Shown one piece after another: positions 7,951 through 16,274 of a stretch of DNA of 50,062 nt. Numbering within the stretch: position 1 is the stretch's first letter; each line of letters starts with the position of its first letter. The notes beneath the pieces are model-generated. The model did no database searches. It saw nothing but the letters and a program-made list of their open reading frames with translations, and had not been told where the DNA came from. Location: the NCBI GenBank assembly GCA_002471375.1, contig DKPV01000100.1, positions 1 through 50,062 of the forward strand, read 5' to 3'. This stretch comes from Flavobacteriales bacterium UBA7325. GTDB taxonomy: Bacteria > Bacteroidota > Bacteroidia > Flavobacteriales_D > Crocinitomicaceae. The position numbers were made by a program, and so were the translations under genes.

Positions 7951-10260
7951 CTATTTTACTACTTTGAACTCAGTACGTCTGTTCGCTTGATGCTCCTCTT
8001 CAGAGCACTCAACGACAACATTATCTTCACACTCACATTCATTAACAAGCTGTGATTCACCATATCCTTTACCGTAAATACGGCCTGGGTTAGTGATACG
8101 GCTCTTCACGTAATCTGCTGAAGATTTAGCACGTTTCGCTGATAGTGTTTTGTTAAATGCTCTCGAAGATCGACAATCCGTATGAGATCCCAGTTCAATT
8201 TTGATGTCTGGATTCTCATTCATGATTAGAACGATCTTGTCTAATTCTGCGGCAGCATCTGGTCGTATGTTCCATTTCGATAAATCAAAATAAATTGGAT
8301 TTAGATCAAATACTTTTCCAATGTCAGTACCAACCTCTTTTTGGTGGAGCAGGTAATCGAATGTTAGAGTTTCTTCAGTTCCTAACTCACCTTCCATTAC
8401 AAAAGTTTGTGTAAGGTAGTTCGGTGCTGAAATATGAGCGTCTAATTTGAATTTATAACCGTATTCCTTGTCTTCAAGGTAATCCGAATTCATTACCCCG
8501 CTCTTATCTGTTGTGTACTTAACAACTACTTCGCCTGATACAGGATCGATAAGTTCAATCGTAGCTTGATCAACCGGTACCGTTGTTTCTGCGTCAGCAA
8601 CATTCACAGTAAGGTGGTATGTTCCTAAGTATTTAATTTTGTTGATCTCTTCATTTTCGGCGTTACACTTGGTAACCATTTCGTCCGTGCCAATTAAGTT
8701 TCCAGTTCCATCGAAATACTCGATAGTATAGTCCTTACATCGTTCGAGAACTGCGAAATACGTTCCTTGTTTGATTCGTAGCTCAGCCCTTTTATTTTCA
8801 GGGATATCGCATGTAGGACACGAAAGAACAACTTTCATATCATCAGGAATATCATTCCCGTTAACATCAAAGAATCTCCCTCTCAATGAGCTGATAGGTG
8901 AATTCCCCATGTAATCATTTTGAATTTCGTAGATATCCTTTTCACCATGACCATCTTTTCTAAATGACGTCAAGTAACCTTTCAACCCGTCTAGAGTAGT
9001 GGTGTAGAAAAGATCATCCCCCGTTGAATTAATAGGGAATCCCATGTTTACAGGGCTTGACCAGTTGTTATCTTGATCTCTGAATGTTACGAAAATATCA
9101 AAACCACCCATACTTGCCGGTCCATTGCTCGCGTAGTAAAGTGTTTTGTTGTTGATGTCAATAAATGGTGATTCTTCATCGAATGGTGTATTGATCGAAG
9201 GTCCCATATTTTGAGCACGACTCCATTCTCCATTTGGAAGCTTAACAACACGATATAAATCACGACCACCATAACCTCCTGGTCTGTTAGATGTGAAATA
9301 CATGTTTTGACCATCTGGTGTCATTGTACAGTGTGTTTCCCAGTATTTTGAGTTTACATCCTTGTATTCCAATTGTGCAAGTCCCTCGAATTTGTTACCC
9401 GAGAAGTTAGAGTAGTAGATATCCCCACCACCAGTAGCATCTTGGTAAACATAAATTTTCTTCTCATCTGAACTTACTGCAATTGTTGCCTCGTTCATCT
9501 GATTATTGCAAAAATCCAGTTTTTCAGGAGAAGTCCATTGACCTTCAAAATCCATGTACGAAACATAAATATCTTCAGGGTAGTTATTTAGCTTAGGATC
9601 TTTAAATTCATCTGAACTTTCATCTTCCCATTGACGACGAGAAGTGAAGTAAAGTGATGTTCCATCAAGTGAAATTACAGGAGCGTACTCTGCAGCAGCA
9701 GTGTTAATCTCTTGTCCTAGATTCTTAATTCTTACATCTTTTGGTCTTGCAACCAAAGCTTCAGCGATGTCACATTGTTTAATTCTAAGCTCGGCCTGCT
9801 TAATTTGCTCCGATTTCTTTGAAGAGTTGTCGATAAATGCTCTGTACATCTCACGAGCTTTATCCAATTCCATATTCATGTGATAGCAAACACCTAGGTG
9901 ATAAAAAGCATCCACTGCAGCACTAGTTTCCTTGTGCGAATACATGTCATAGTTCTTATCTACATCCGTAATTGCAATTTGAAAATGTCGCATTGCAACT
10001 TCATAATCACTACGAGATTCTAAAACGATAAATCCTTTGCGGTAATTGTAATTAGGACTTGTCGAGTTTAGTGTCAATAATTTGTCAACCACAATCTCAG
10101 CATGGAAGAAATAATTCTCCTGTAGCATTCTAGAGCCCTCAATAACAAGTTCACGTTCTGATGCAGAATTTACCATTTGACGAACTTCATATTCAGTCAT
10201 TTGTGCAATTGATGCAGTGGGTAGAAGGAAAATAATCAGTTTGATTAGTGTACTCTTCAT
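7951..10260 (-). CDS. TPR-PD40-OmpA envelope protein (PorE-like)
   Basis: A 769-residue secreted protein with a signal peptide (LIKLIIFLLPTASIAQ), TPR-like helices, PD40 propeller repeats (SPV/PVISLDGTSLYFTSRR, FTSNRPGGYGGRDLYRV), a regulatory-type beta domain (LTVNVADAETTVPVDQA) and a complete C-terminal OmpA domain: PIYFDLSKWNIRPDAA, then ELGSHTDCRSS and LSAKRAKSSADYV, with the Asp and Arg that hold the peptide stem of peptidoglycan. It therefore probably anchors an outer-membrane assembly to the cell wall. A Cys-rich tail (CECEDNVVVEC) near the end inserts in the usual RRTEF motif. It lies 22 bases after the E2 gene on the same strand. The downstream gene is a paralogue, which suggests tandem duplication. 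Confidence 0.9.
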   Translation of the reverse strand: MKSTLIKLIIFLLPTASIAQMTEYEVRQMVNSASERELVIEGSRMLQENYFFHAEIVVDKLLTLNSTSPNYNYRKGFIVLESRSDYEVAMRHFQIAITDVDKNYDMYSHKETSAAVDAFYHLGVCYHMNMELDKAREMYRAFIDNSSKKSEQIKQAELRIKQCDIAEALVARPKDVRIKNLGQEINTAAAEYAPVISLDGTSLYFTSRRQWEDESSDEFKDPKLNNYPEDIYVSYMDFEGQWTSPEKLDFCNNQMNEATIAVSSDEKKIYVYQDATGGGDIYYSNFSGNKFEGLAQLEYKDVNSKYWETHCTMTPDGQNMYFTSNRPGGYGGRDLYRVVKLPNGEWSRAQNMGPSINTPFDEESPFIDINNKTLYYASNGPASMGGFDIFVTFRDQDNNWSSPVNMGFPINSTGDDLFYTTTLDGLKGYLTSFRKDGHGEKDIYEIQNDYMGNSPISSLRGRFFDVNGNDIPDDMKVVLSCPTCDIPENKRAELRIKQGTYFAVLERCKDYTIEYFDGTGNLIGTDEMVTKCNAENEEINKIKYLGTYHLTVNVADAETTVPVDQATIELIDPVSGEVVVKYTTDKSGVMNSDYLEDKEYGYKFKLDAHISAPNYLTQTFVMEGELGTEETLTFDYLLHQKEVGTDIGKVFDLNPIYFDLSKWNIRPDAAAELDKIVLIMNENPDIKIELGSHTDCRSSRAFNKTLSAKRAKSSADYVKSRITNPGRIYGKGYGESQLVNECECEDNVVVECSEEEHQANRRTEFKVVK

Positions 10261-10282
10261 GCTTTGTGTATTTTCTATTGTT

Positions 10283-11650
10283 TTATATCTCTCTGTTCGC
10301 GTCGAATTGCTCTAAGTAATCAGCTACTCGACGAACAAATCTTCCTCCTAATGCTCCATCAACAACACGATGATCGTATGAGTGAGAAAGGAACATTTTA
10401 TGACGGATTCCGATAAAGTCTCCATCCGGCGTTTCTATCACTGCAGGAACTTTACGAATGGCTCCCAATGCTAATATTGCAACTTGAGGTTGGTTAATAA
10501 TAGGTGTGCCCATTACATTACCAAAAGTGCCTACATTGGTTACAGTATACGTCCCGCCTTGAATATCTTCCGGTTTAAGGTTGTTATCTCTAGCGTTGTT
10601 GGCGAGTTCGTTTACAGATTTTGTTAATCCTGTAAGGTTTAATCGGTCCGCTTTCTTAATTACCGGTACAATGAGGTTGCCAGAAGGAAGAGCTGTTGCC
10701 ATTCCGACATTAATATCTCGGCGTTTTACTATGTTATTTCCTGAAACAGAAACATTTATCATAGGGAAATCTTTTATTGCTTTTACAACAGCTTCAATGA
10801 ATATTGGTGTAAATGTAATCTTTTCTCCCTCACGTTTAGCAAAATCGTTCTTGACTTTATTTCTCCAATTAACTAGTTCTGTGACATCTGCCTCAACATA
10901 ACTCGTTACGTGTGGTGCGACATGAGTCGACATTACCATGTGATCAGCGATTAACTTCCGCATACGATCCATCTCAACGATTTCATCTCCATCTTGAGGA
11001 ATAACCACTGGTTCTTTAATATTTCCTAGGAAGCTTCCAGCTGCTTGCGTGACAGGAGCTACCTTTGGTGCAGGAGATGGAGCTGGCGTAGCGACATCTT
11101 TTGCCGGTGCTGTAGAAATAGCTCCACCCTCGATAAATGCTAGAATATCTTTCTTCGTAACTCTTCCTGCTATTCCACTACCTTTAATCGACTCAAGAGC
11201 ATCCATAGAGATCCCTTCTTTGGTTGCGATGTTTCTTACTAGTGGAGAATAGAATTTTCCTGAAGGTCCTGTTTTGTCAATTGAATTTGAAGATCCGTTT
11301 GTCGCTGCTATAGTCGTTTGTACAGTATCAGCGATAGTAGTTTTAACTTTTTCGGCTGTACTTTCTTCTGTTGGAGCAGATTCAGTAGTTTCTTCAACTG
11401 CCGCATCTCCATCAGTAGAAATGATTGCAATAACGTCTCCGACTTGAGCAACATCGTCCTTACCGAAAAGTTGTTTTACTAATACTCCTTCCGCTTCTGA
11501 AGGTAGCTCGTTATCAACTTTATCTGTTGCAACTTCAACTAAAGGTTCGTCCATGTCAACTGTATCGCCAACATTCTTAAGCCAGTTCGTAATAGTTGCC
11601 TCGGTAACACTTTCTCCCATTTTTGGAAGTCTGATCTCAAATTGCGCCAT
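10283..11650 (-). CDS. Dihydrolipoamide acyltransferase, E2 of a 2-oxo acid dehydrogenase complex (branched-chain type likely)
   Basis: A 455-residue E2 subunit. The lipoyl domain has the lipoylated Lys in EVATDKVDNELPSE (about residue 44), a form seen in branched-chain-type E2 proteins and different from the ETDKATMEFE of the pyruvate complex E2 in this same window. An Ala/Thr/Pro/Glu-rich linker leads to an E1/E3-binding domain (SPLVRNIATKEGISM, GSGIAGRVTKKDIL), then another linker and the catalytic domain ending in LSHSYDHRVVDGALGGRF, with the HxxxDG active site. It would transfer acyl groups to CoA in the cytoplasm. No E1 or E3 gene is adjacent, so the substrate class is an inference from the lipoyl motif. 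Confidence 0.88.
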   Translation of the reverse strand: MAQFEIRLPKMGESVTEATITNWLKNVGDTVDMDEPLVEVATDKVDNELPSEAEGVLVKQLFGKDDVAQVGDVIAIISTDGDAAVEETTESAPTEESTAEKVKTTIADTVQTTIAATNGSSNSIDKTGPSGKFYSPLVRNIATKEGISMDALESIKGSGIAGRVTKKDILAFIEGGAISTAPAKDVATPAPSPAPKVAPVTQAAGSFLGNIKEPVVIPQDGDEIVEMDRMRKLIADHMVMSTHVAPHVTSYVEADVTELVNWRNKVKNDFAKREGEKITFTPIFIEAVVKAIKDFPMINVSVSGNNIVKRRDINVGMATALPSGNLIVPVIKKADRLNLTGLTKSVNELANNARDNNLKPEDIQGGTYTVTNVGTFGNVMGTPIINQPQVAILALGAIRKVPAVIETPDGDFIGIRHKMFLSHSYDHRVVDGALGGRFVRRVADYLEQFDANREI

Positions 11651-11718
11651 AAAATAGATTAATCAAATTGATTTTTAACGGCACAAAAATAAGCTTATTT
11701 TTCGATTTTATCAAGGTC

Positions 11719-13629
11719 TTATTTGTCGAGTTGACCAGACAATTTTAAGACGATAGATAAATCTTTGCGCATCGAATAATCACGGGTATATAGAACGTTT
11801 AGTTTTTCACGAATACCTGGAGTGTCGATCTCAATTGCATCGGCAGGAGAGAGGAGTCCTTCCTTCATTTTTGGAAGCCTCATGTCAGTCTTCATTTCTT
11901 TATCAGAAAAACCAACAAAGGATCGCTTCCCGAGCAGTGTTTTAAAAATGTTTTGAGCGTATTTGGATTTATTCGCATATCGAAATACCGTAATTGGCAG
12001 AGATAAAAGAAACCCGATCGAAAGTAAGAAGTCGAAGATTCTCTTTTTCCTCTGGTTTTCCTTAGTGCCAAGTGCATTGTTATTGAAGACGTATAAATCT
12101 CCTGCGGTGTCAATTGAGTTGCTCCCAATTAACAAGGTTGAATCAGGTGGTGCGATTTTAAAATCATGACCACTGTTTTTTAGGCTCACCATCTGAGTTA
12201 TGATCGCCAAATATGGCATGTTCAATGCGCTGAAAATTATTTCGTCCTGAGCTAAATTTTGTTGTGAATCAGGCCCGACTTGAATGATTTCACCATTGCT
12301 TGCCTGGGTTTGCGAGAGCAAGCTGCTGATCCGATGGAATTCGTCTTGATGACTAATTACGGCAAAACTGTTTACTTTCTTAGTAAACAGTCTAAATTTC
12401 CCGCCAATTGCGAAATGAAGAAAAAAGCGCGAAATGAAAAAGTATACGAGAGCCCAACCAGCACCAGCAAAAATGAACAATCGTGAAAACTGATAAGCTT
12501 TTGGAAGGATAGCGTAGGCTACAAGTATGATTAATGTAGCGAATAGGAGGCTTCTGAAAAACTTGAAAAGCTTCGCAGGGAAGTCGTAGCTTCCATTAAT
12601 AAAGGCAGTAACGATCCAAATGATTGAGTAGATCGGAATTGAATACTTAATTACTTCACTTGGAAATTCTATGCTATACATTTTCCAATAATTGGTTAGA
12701 GCATATAGTCCGATTACGATGTAAAGAAAATCGACCATTGGTAAAAATATTCTAGAAACTACGCGGCTTACAAGAGCGAAGAAGGCACGCAAATAAATGG
12801 CAAAGTTGATTAACGTAGAGAAGAGAAAGGCATTTTTTTTACCGAAATGATTCTTGGCAAAAATCACCATTGCTTTATAGAAGACTAAAACGTAATTTAC
12901 AGAGCTTTTTTTCGTGCTTTCTCCTTTATAGTGAATGATTTTTGTGTCTGCGAAGAAGTAGTTTTTATATCCTCCTAATTGTATTCGATACGATAGGTCA
13001 ATATCTTCGCCATACATGAAGTATTCTTCATCCAAGAGTCCAACCTTATCAAGCGCCTCCTTGCGCATGAGCATGAATGCCCCGCTTAATATGTCAACTT
13101 CATTTGTTTCATCATCCGGAAGATGCCCTAGATGATATTGACCAAATTGCTTTGATTTCGGAAACAATTTAGAGAAGCCAAATATTTTATAGAAGGCAAC
13201 CATAGGCGTCGGAAGTCCCCTCTTAGATTCAGCAAGGAAACAGCCCTTTCCATCGATCATATGTGTTCCTAACCCGCCAGCTTCTGGATGAGAATCCATG
13301 AAATCGATTACTTTGGTAAAAGTGTCTTCCGCAACAACTGTATCTGGATTTAGAAGTAGAACGTATTCCCCTTTTGAAACTTTAATCGCTTGATTATTCG
13401 CTTTGGAGAAACCTAGGTTATCTGCGTTGGCTATTAAGGTGAATTCGGGATATTTCGTTTTAAGCATCTCCAATGAGCCATCAACGGAGGCGTTATCCAC
13501 AATAATTGTTTCCACAGAACAAGAAGTACTAGCCTGTTTGACAGAGCGTAGGCATTGATCGAGAAAGTGTTCAACATTATAGTTGACCACAATCACGCTC
13601 AGTTTGTATGCGTACTCGCTGTTCATCAT
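11719..13629 (-). CDS. GT2 glycosyltransferase fused to a degenerate polyprenyl-phosphate sugar transferase module
   Basis: A 636-residue protein (Met1 and Met2 are both possible starts). Residues 8-265 form a GT-A family 2 glycosyltransferase: VIVVNYN (12-18), DNASVDGS (45-52), LLNPDT (92-97) and GEDIDLSYR (207-215). From about 285 the protein follows the layout of the enzyme at 2721-4115: a cluster of membrane segments (295-405), a Rossmann-like region (SFAVISHQDEF, 421-431), a re-entrant-helix-like KRIFDFLLSIGF (529-540), GKRSFVGFSDK (567-577, compare GDMSLVGPRPE) and a C-terminal YTRDYSMRKDLSIVLK. The segment with FRTM and the DE-PQ catalytic pair is absent: 39 residues separate motifs that are about 100 apart in the intact enzyme. 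The second half is probably a membrane anchor or partner-binding module. It precedes the E2 gene and follows ridA closely. Confidence 0.85.
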   Translation of the reverse strand: MMNSEYAYKLSVIVVNYNVEHFLDQCLRSVKQASTSCSVETIIVDNASVDGSLEMLKTKYPEFTLIANADNLGFSKANNQAIKVSKGEYVLLLNPDTVVAEDTFTKVIDFMDSHPEAGGLGTHMIDGKGCFLAESKRGLPTPMVAFYKIFGFSKLFPKSKQFGQYHLGHLPDDETNEVDILSGAFMLMRKEALDKVGLLDEEYFMYGEDIDLSYRIQLGGYKNYFFADTKIIHYKGESTKKSSVNYVLVFYKAMVIFAKNHFGKKNAFLFSTLINFAIYLRAFFALVSRVVSRIFLPMVDFLYIVIGLYALTNYWKMYSIEFPSEVIKYSIPIYSIIWIVTAFINGSYDFPAKLFKFFRSLLFATLIILVAYAILPKAYQFSRLFIFAGAGWALVYFFISRFFLHFAIGGKFRLFTKKVNSFAVISHQDEFHRISSLLSQTQASNGEIIQVGPDSQQNLAQDEIIFSALNMPYLAIITQMVSLKNSGHDFKIAPPDSTLLIGSNSIDTAGDLYVFNNNALGTKENQRKKRIFDFLLSIGFLLSLPITVFRYANKSKYAQNIFKTLLGKRSFVGFSDKEMKTDMRLPKMKEGLLSPADAIEIDTPGIREKLNVLYTRDYSMRKDLSIVLKLSGQLDK

Positions 13630-13632
13630 GAT

Positions 13633-14010
13633 TTACTTAACTGCGATACAGGATATTTCGATACCTACATCTTTAGGTAGCTTCACGACCTGCACGGTTT
13701 CTCTTGCTGGAGGCAAAGAACGGAAATAGCTAGCGTATATTTCATTTACCTCTTCAAAATCTCTTAGGTCTTTAAGGAAAATACTGCACTTGACGATATT
13801 GTCCACTGTCATCCCCGCTTCTGTGACTAGTGCAAGAATATTTTTCATCACTTGATGAGTGGATTCTTGAATAGTATCATCAATAAGTTGCCCTGATTTT
13901 GGGTCAATCGGAATTTGTCCTGAAACGTATAGTGTATCATTCTTAAGGACCGCTTGACTGTATGGTCCAATTGGTGCTGGAGCACCGGGAATTTGGATTA
14001 CTTTCTTCAA
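13633..14010 (-). CDS. ridA: RidA family reactive enamine/imine deaminase
   Basis: About 125 residues of the YjgF/YER057c/UK114 family, which hydrolyses 2-aminoacrylate and other reactive enamines to protect PLP enzymes. Visible signatures are PGAPAPIGPYSQAV near the N-terminus, LYVSGQIPIDP, and the C-terminal LPPARETVQVVKLPKDVGIEISCIA with the conserved Arg. No ATG is available. The TTG at 14010 gives the family N-terminus (M)KKVIQIPGAPAP and is preferred; another TTG at 14028 would add six residues. The stop is 3 bases from the glycosyltransferase start, so these genes are probably co-transcribed. The divergent gene on the other side also appears to use TTG. Confidence 0.9.
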   Translation of the reverse strand: MKKVIQIPGAPAPIGPYSQAVLKNDTLYVSGQIPIDPKSGQLIDDTIQESTHQVMKNILALVTEAGMTVDNIVKCSIFLKDLRDFEEVNEIYASYFRSLPPARETVQVVKLPKDVGIEISCIAVK

Positions 14011-14049
14011 CTGATTAATTTTGTACAAGTTTACTAAATATTATACTTC

Positions 14050-14604
14050 TTGCAGCGGATCCTACTTCTTGATAATTTCGACTCCTTTACTTTTAATCTT
14101 GCCCACTATTTGGAGAATGCAGGAGCGATGGTTGATGTTGTCCGTTGTGGTGAGATATTTGCCCCACTTGCCTATGATAAAATTGTCTTTTCTCCAGGTC
14201 CTGGATTACCAGCCGATCGAAAGGAGATGTTTGATATTATTGAAATAGTTAATGGTAAACGGCCTATTCTTGGAGTGTGTCTTGGGATGCAAGCTATTGC
14301 GTTGCATCTAGGTGGTGAGATCTATAATCAGGAGACCGTGAAGCATGGTATGCAAGAAAAAATACGATTACTAAGCAGCGATCTTTTTGACCAACTACCT
14401 GATGAGATTAAGGTAGGGCTTTATCATAGTTGGGCAGTTCAAAAGAACTCAGGAAGTTTTAGCGAGATTGCTTTTTCTGAAAATGATATTTTGATGGCAA
14501 TTGAAAATGTGGACCAAAAATTATTTGGTGTTCAGTTTCACCCTGAGTCAATTATGACACCCAAAGGAAGGGTAATAATTGAAAACTTTCTTAAAATGGA
14601 ATAG
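14050..14604 (+). CDS. pabA: Glutamine amidotransferase of anthranilate/aminodeoxychorismate synthase (TrpG/PabA)
   Basis: A 184-residue class I glutamine amidotransferase that supplies ammonia to chorismate-converting synthases. It begins MQRILLLDNFDSFTFNLAHYL, with FSPGPGLP, GVCLGMQAIALHLGG (the nucleophilic Cys) and FGVQFHPESIMTPKG (catalytic His and Glu), the full triad. Anthranilate (tryptophan) and aminodeoxychorismate (folate) subunits cannot be told apart by these motifs; with no trp genes nearby, PabA is the more likely name. The start is a TTG at 14050: the in-frame stop at 14035 and the lack of ATG rule out anything longer except an ATA at 14038. Confidence 0.85.
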   Translation: MQRILLLDNFDSFTFNLAHYLENAGAMVDVVRCGEIFAPLAYDKIVFSPGPGLPADRKEMFDIIEIVNGKRPILGVCLGMQAIALHLGGEIYNQETVKHGMQEKIRLLSSDLFDQLPDEIKVGLYHSWAVQKNSGSFSEIAFSENDILMAIENVDQKLFGVQFHPESIMTPKGRVIIENFLKME

Positions 14605-14655
14605 AAATTGTTATGCATAAATAGTATTTTTACATCAACTAAAAACAGAAGAAAG

Positions 14656-15084
14656 ATGAAAGGAATTATTGCAATGCTTGCCATATTCATAAGCGTAACG
14701 GCTTTTGGACAATCGTGTATCGGAAAATGGGTAACAATCGATGATAAGACTAACAAGAAGAAATCGATCGTAGAACTCTACCGAAAAGACGGAAAGTTAT
14801 ATGGTAAGATCAAGTACTTGTATCCTCGCGAGGGACGTGAGCCGAACGCTAAGTGTAAAGAGTGTACGGATGATCGCAAGAACAAACCTCTTCTTGGATT
14901 GCAATTAGTTCGTGGGCTAAAATGGGATGGTTCTCAATGGCACGGAGGAACAATTGTTGACCCTGAAGATGGGAAGATCTACAAAGTTAAAATGTGGTTA
15001 GACCCTAAGAACAAGAATAATCTTAATGTACGTGGTTATATAGGGCCATTCTTTAGAACTCAGAAATGGGTTAGAGTAGTATAG
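14656..15084 (+). CDS. DUF2147 domain secreted protein
   Basis: About 142 residues. A cleavable signal peptide (GIIAMLAIFISVTAFGQ) is followed by a DUF2147 domain: CIGKWVTIDDKTNKKKS, then YGKIKYLYPREG, a CKEC pair, and WHGGTIVDPEDGKIYKVKM near the end. DUF2147 proteins are small lipocalin-like beta-barrel proteins of the periplasm or surface, of unknown function. The ATG at 14656 is chosen because it follows AAGAAAG and opens directly into the signal peptide; the frame stays open upstream to 14608 without a signal. A terminator follows 24 bases after the stop. Confidence 0.88.
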   Translation: MKGIIAMLAIFISVTAFGQSCIGKWVTIDDKTNKKKSIVELYRKDGKLYGKIKYLYPREGREPNAKCKECTDDRKNKPLLGLQLVRGLKWDGSQWHGGTIVDPEDGKIYKVKMWLDPKNKNNLNVRGYIGPFFRTQKWVRVV

Positions 15085-15107
15085 ATAACTCAGAAATGAC
15101 ATTGAGG

Positions 15108-15138
15108 TCCTGTTTCACATTGTGAGACAGGATTTTTT
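15108..15138 (+). terminator. Rho-independent terminator after the DUF2147 gene
   Basis: An 11-base stem TCCTGTTTCAC (15108-15118) with GTGAGACAGGA (15122-15132), one G-T wobble, a three-base loop, and TTTTTT at 15133-15138. It sits between the convergent DUF2147 and OmpA-domain genes. Confidence 0.88.
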
Positions 15139-15142
15139 ATTT

Positions 15143-16009
15143 CTAGATGAATTTGAAATCGACTCTTCTATTTCGTTGCTTTCCTTGAGGGGTGTCATTG
15201 GTGTCAGCTGGCTGTGATTCGCCTTTAAAATCGATCTCAAGTCTATCAGCGCTCAATCCTCTCAAAACAAAATACCTTGTTATCGCATCAGCACGTCTCA
15301 TTGAAAGGCTGTCGTTGTATCTGTTTGTCCCATCTGAATCTGTGTGGCCGGTGACCTGCACTCGCAGATCTGAATGCCCCTTCACAATTTTAATCATCCG
15401 ATCAAGGAAGTGGTTGTGTTCCATCCTAACATCATGTTTATCAAAATCGAAATAGATCGGTTCGAATACAAAATTGTCACGTTCAATCTTTCGTATCGCT
15501 GGAGCACTTAGTCCGTCTTTGTAGTCCTGTACGAATCTTTTGAACCAGATTTGACTGCTTTCCATTTCTGCTTCTTCTGTCATCTTAAAATCCATCCTGT
15601 AGAGAATGATTTCCCCCATGACCCTTCGGCAATCGGTACTAACATAACTACCTATCAAGTATCCAGTTTCCTTGTTGTGCCTCAAGTCAGCTGATATCCG
15701 ACACCATTTCTCCCGAGAGGATTTTTTACTTTTTAATTCTACAAGATGCTTGAAAGATAACTTTCCATCTATGAGTTTACCGCTAATTGATTTAACAGAG
15801 TAATTTGGCGAATCATATCGTTCTTCACGCGTGGTTCCTGAAATAATACCGTCTGCCTCTTCAAACTCAACATAGATAAGTGTTCCGGCATCAATAGTTT
15901 TTCCTTTTTGAATAATTACACCCTGCCATGTTCCTGTAGGTTTTTGCAAGTTTGCGGAAGCGCAAAATGACACCAAAACTAATAGGACACTTAGGATTGA
16001 TTTTTTCAT
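15143..16009 (-). CDS. Secreted protein with C-terminal OmpA peptidoglycan-binding domain
   Basis: A 288-residue protein. A signal peptide (MKKSILSVLLVLVSFCASA) leads to an N-terminal beta-rich domain of about 130 residues (GTWQGVIIQKG, ISGTTREERYDSPNY), which looks like a lipocalin-type fold but is not a family I can name. The C-terminal OmpA domain is complete: EPIYFDFDKHDVR, TGHTDSDGTNRYNDSLS, MRRADAITRYF and RNRRVDFKFI. It would bind peptidoglycan in the periplasm. It converges with the DUF2147 gene and is transcribed away from gyrB. Confidence 0.88.
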   Translation of the reverse strand: MKKSILSVLLVLVSFCASANLQKPTGTWQGVIIQKGKTIDAGTLIYVEFEEADGIISGTTREERYDSPNYSVKSISGKLIDGKLSFKHLVELKSKKSSREKWCRISADLRHNKETGYLIGSYVSTDCRRVMGEIILYRMDFKMTEEAEMESSQIWFKRFVQDYKDGLSAPAIRKIERDNFVFEPIYFDFDKHDVRMEHNHFLDRMIKIVKGHSDLRVQVTGHTDSDGTNRYNDSLSMRRADAITRYFVLRGLSADRLEIDFKGESQPADTNDTPQGKQRNRRVDFKFI

Positions 16010-16225
16010 CGATTATAGACTGTTTTGTATTTATAGCGTAATTAAGCAAATAATGTTCCATTTTTCACGCTAGAAAGTTCTATAATGGACATATTGACTG
16101 TTATTTAAAGCTGATTTTCTAAAATTCACTCGTATTTCTCGAGCTATTAACAATTCAACAATTAAACTGTTGATAAGTTCGTGTTTTCAACAATCATTTT
16201 ACTATCAAATGAGCCCGTCGTTCGT

Positions 16226-16233
16226 TATTTTTG
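16226..16233 (+). promoter_or_regulatory. Putative -7 element TATTTTTG upstream of gyrB
   Basis: TATTTTTG fits TAnnTTTG and lies 41 bases before the gyrB start, in the 265-base gap shared with the divergent OmpA-domain gene. No -33 TTG is seen at 19-21 bases. The rest of the gap is A+T-rich with no further structure I can support. Confidence 0.4.
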
Positions 16234-16274
16234 TCTGCTATTGAAAGTTTTGTCTTTCATAATGAATTTAGACT

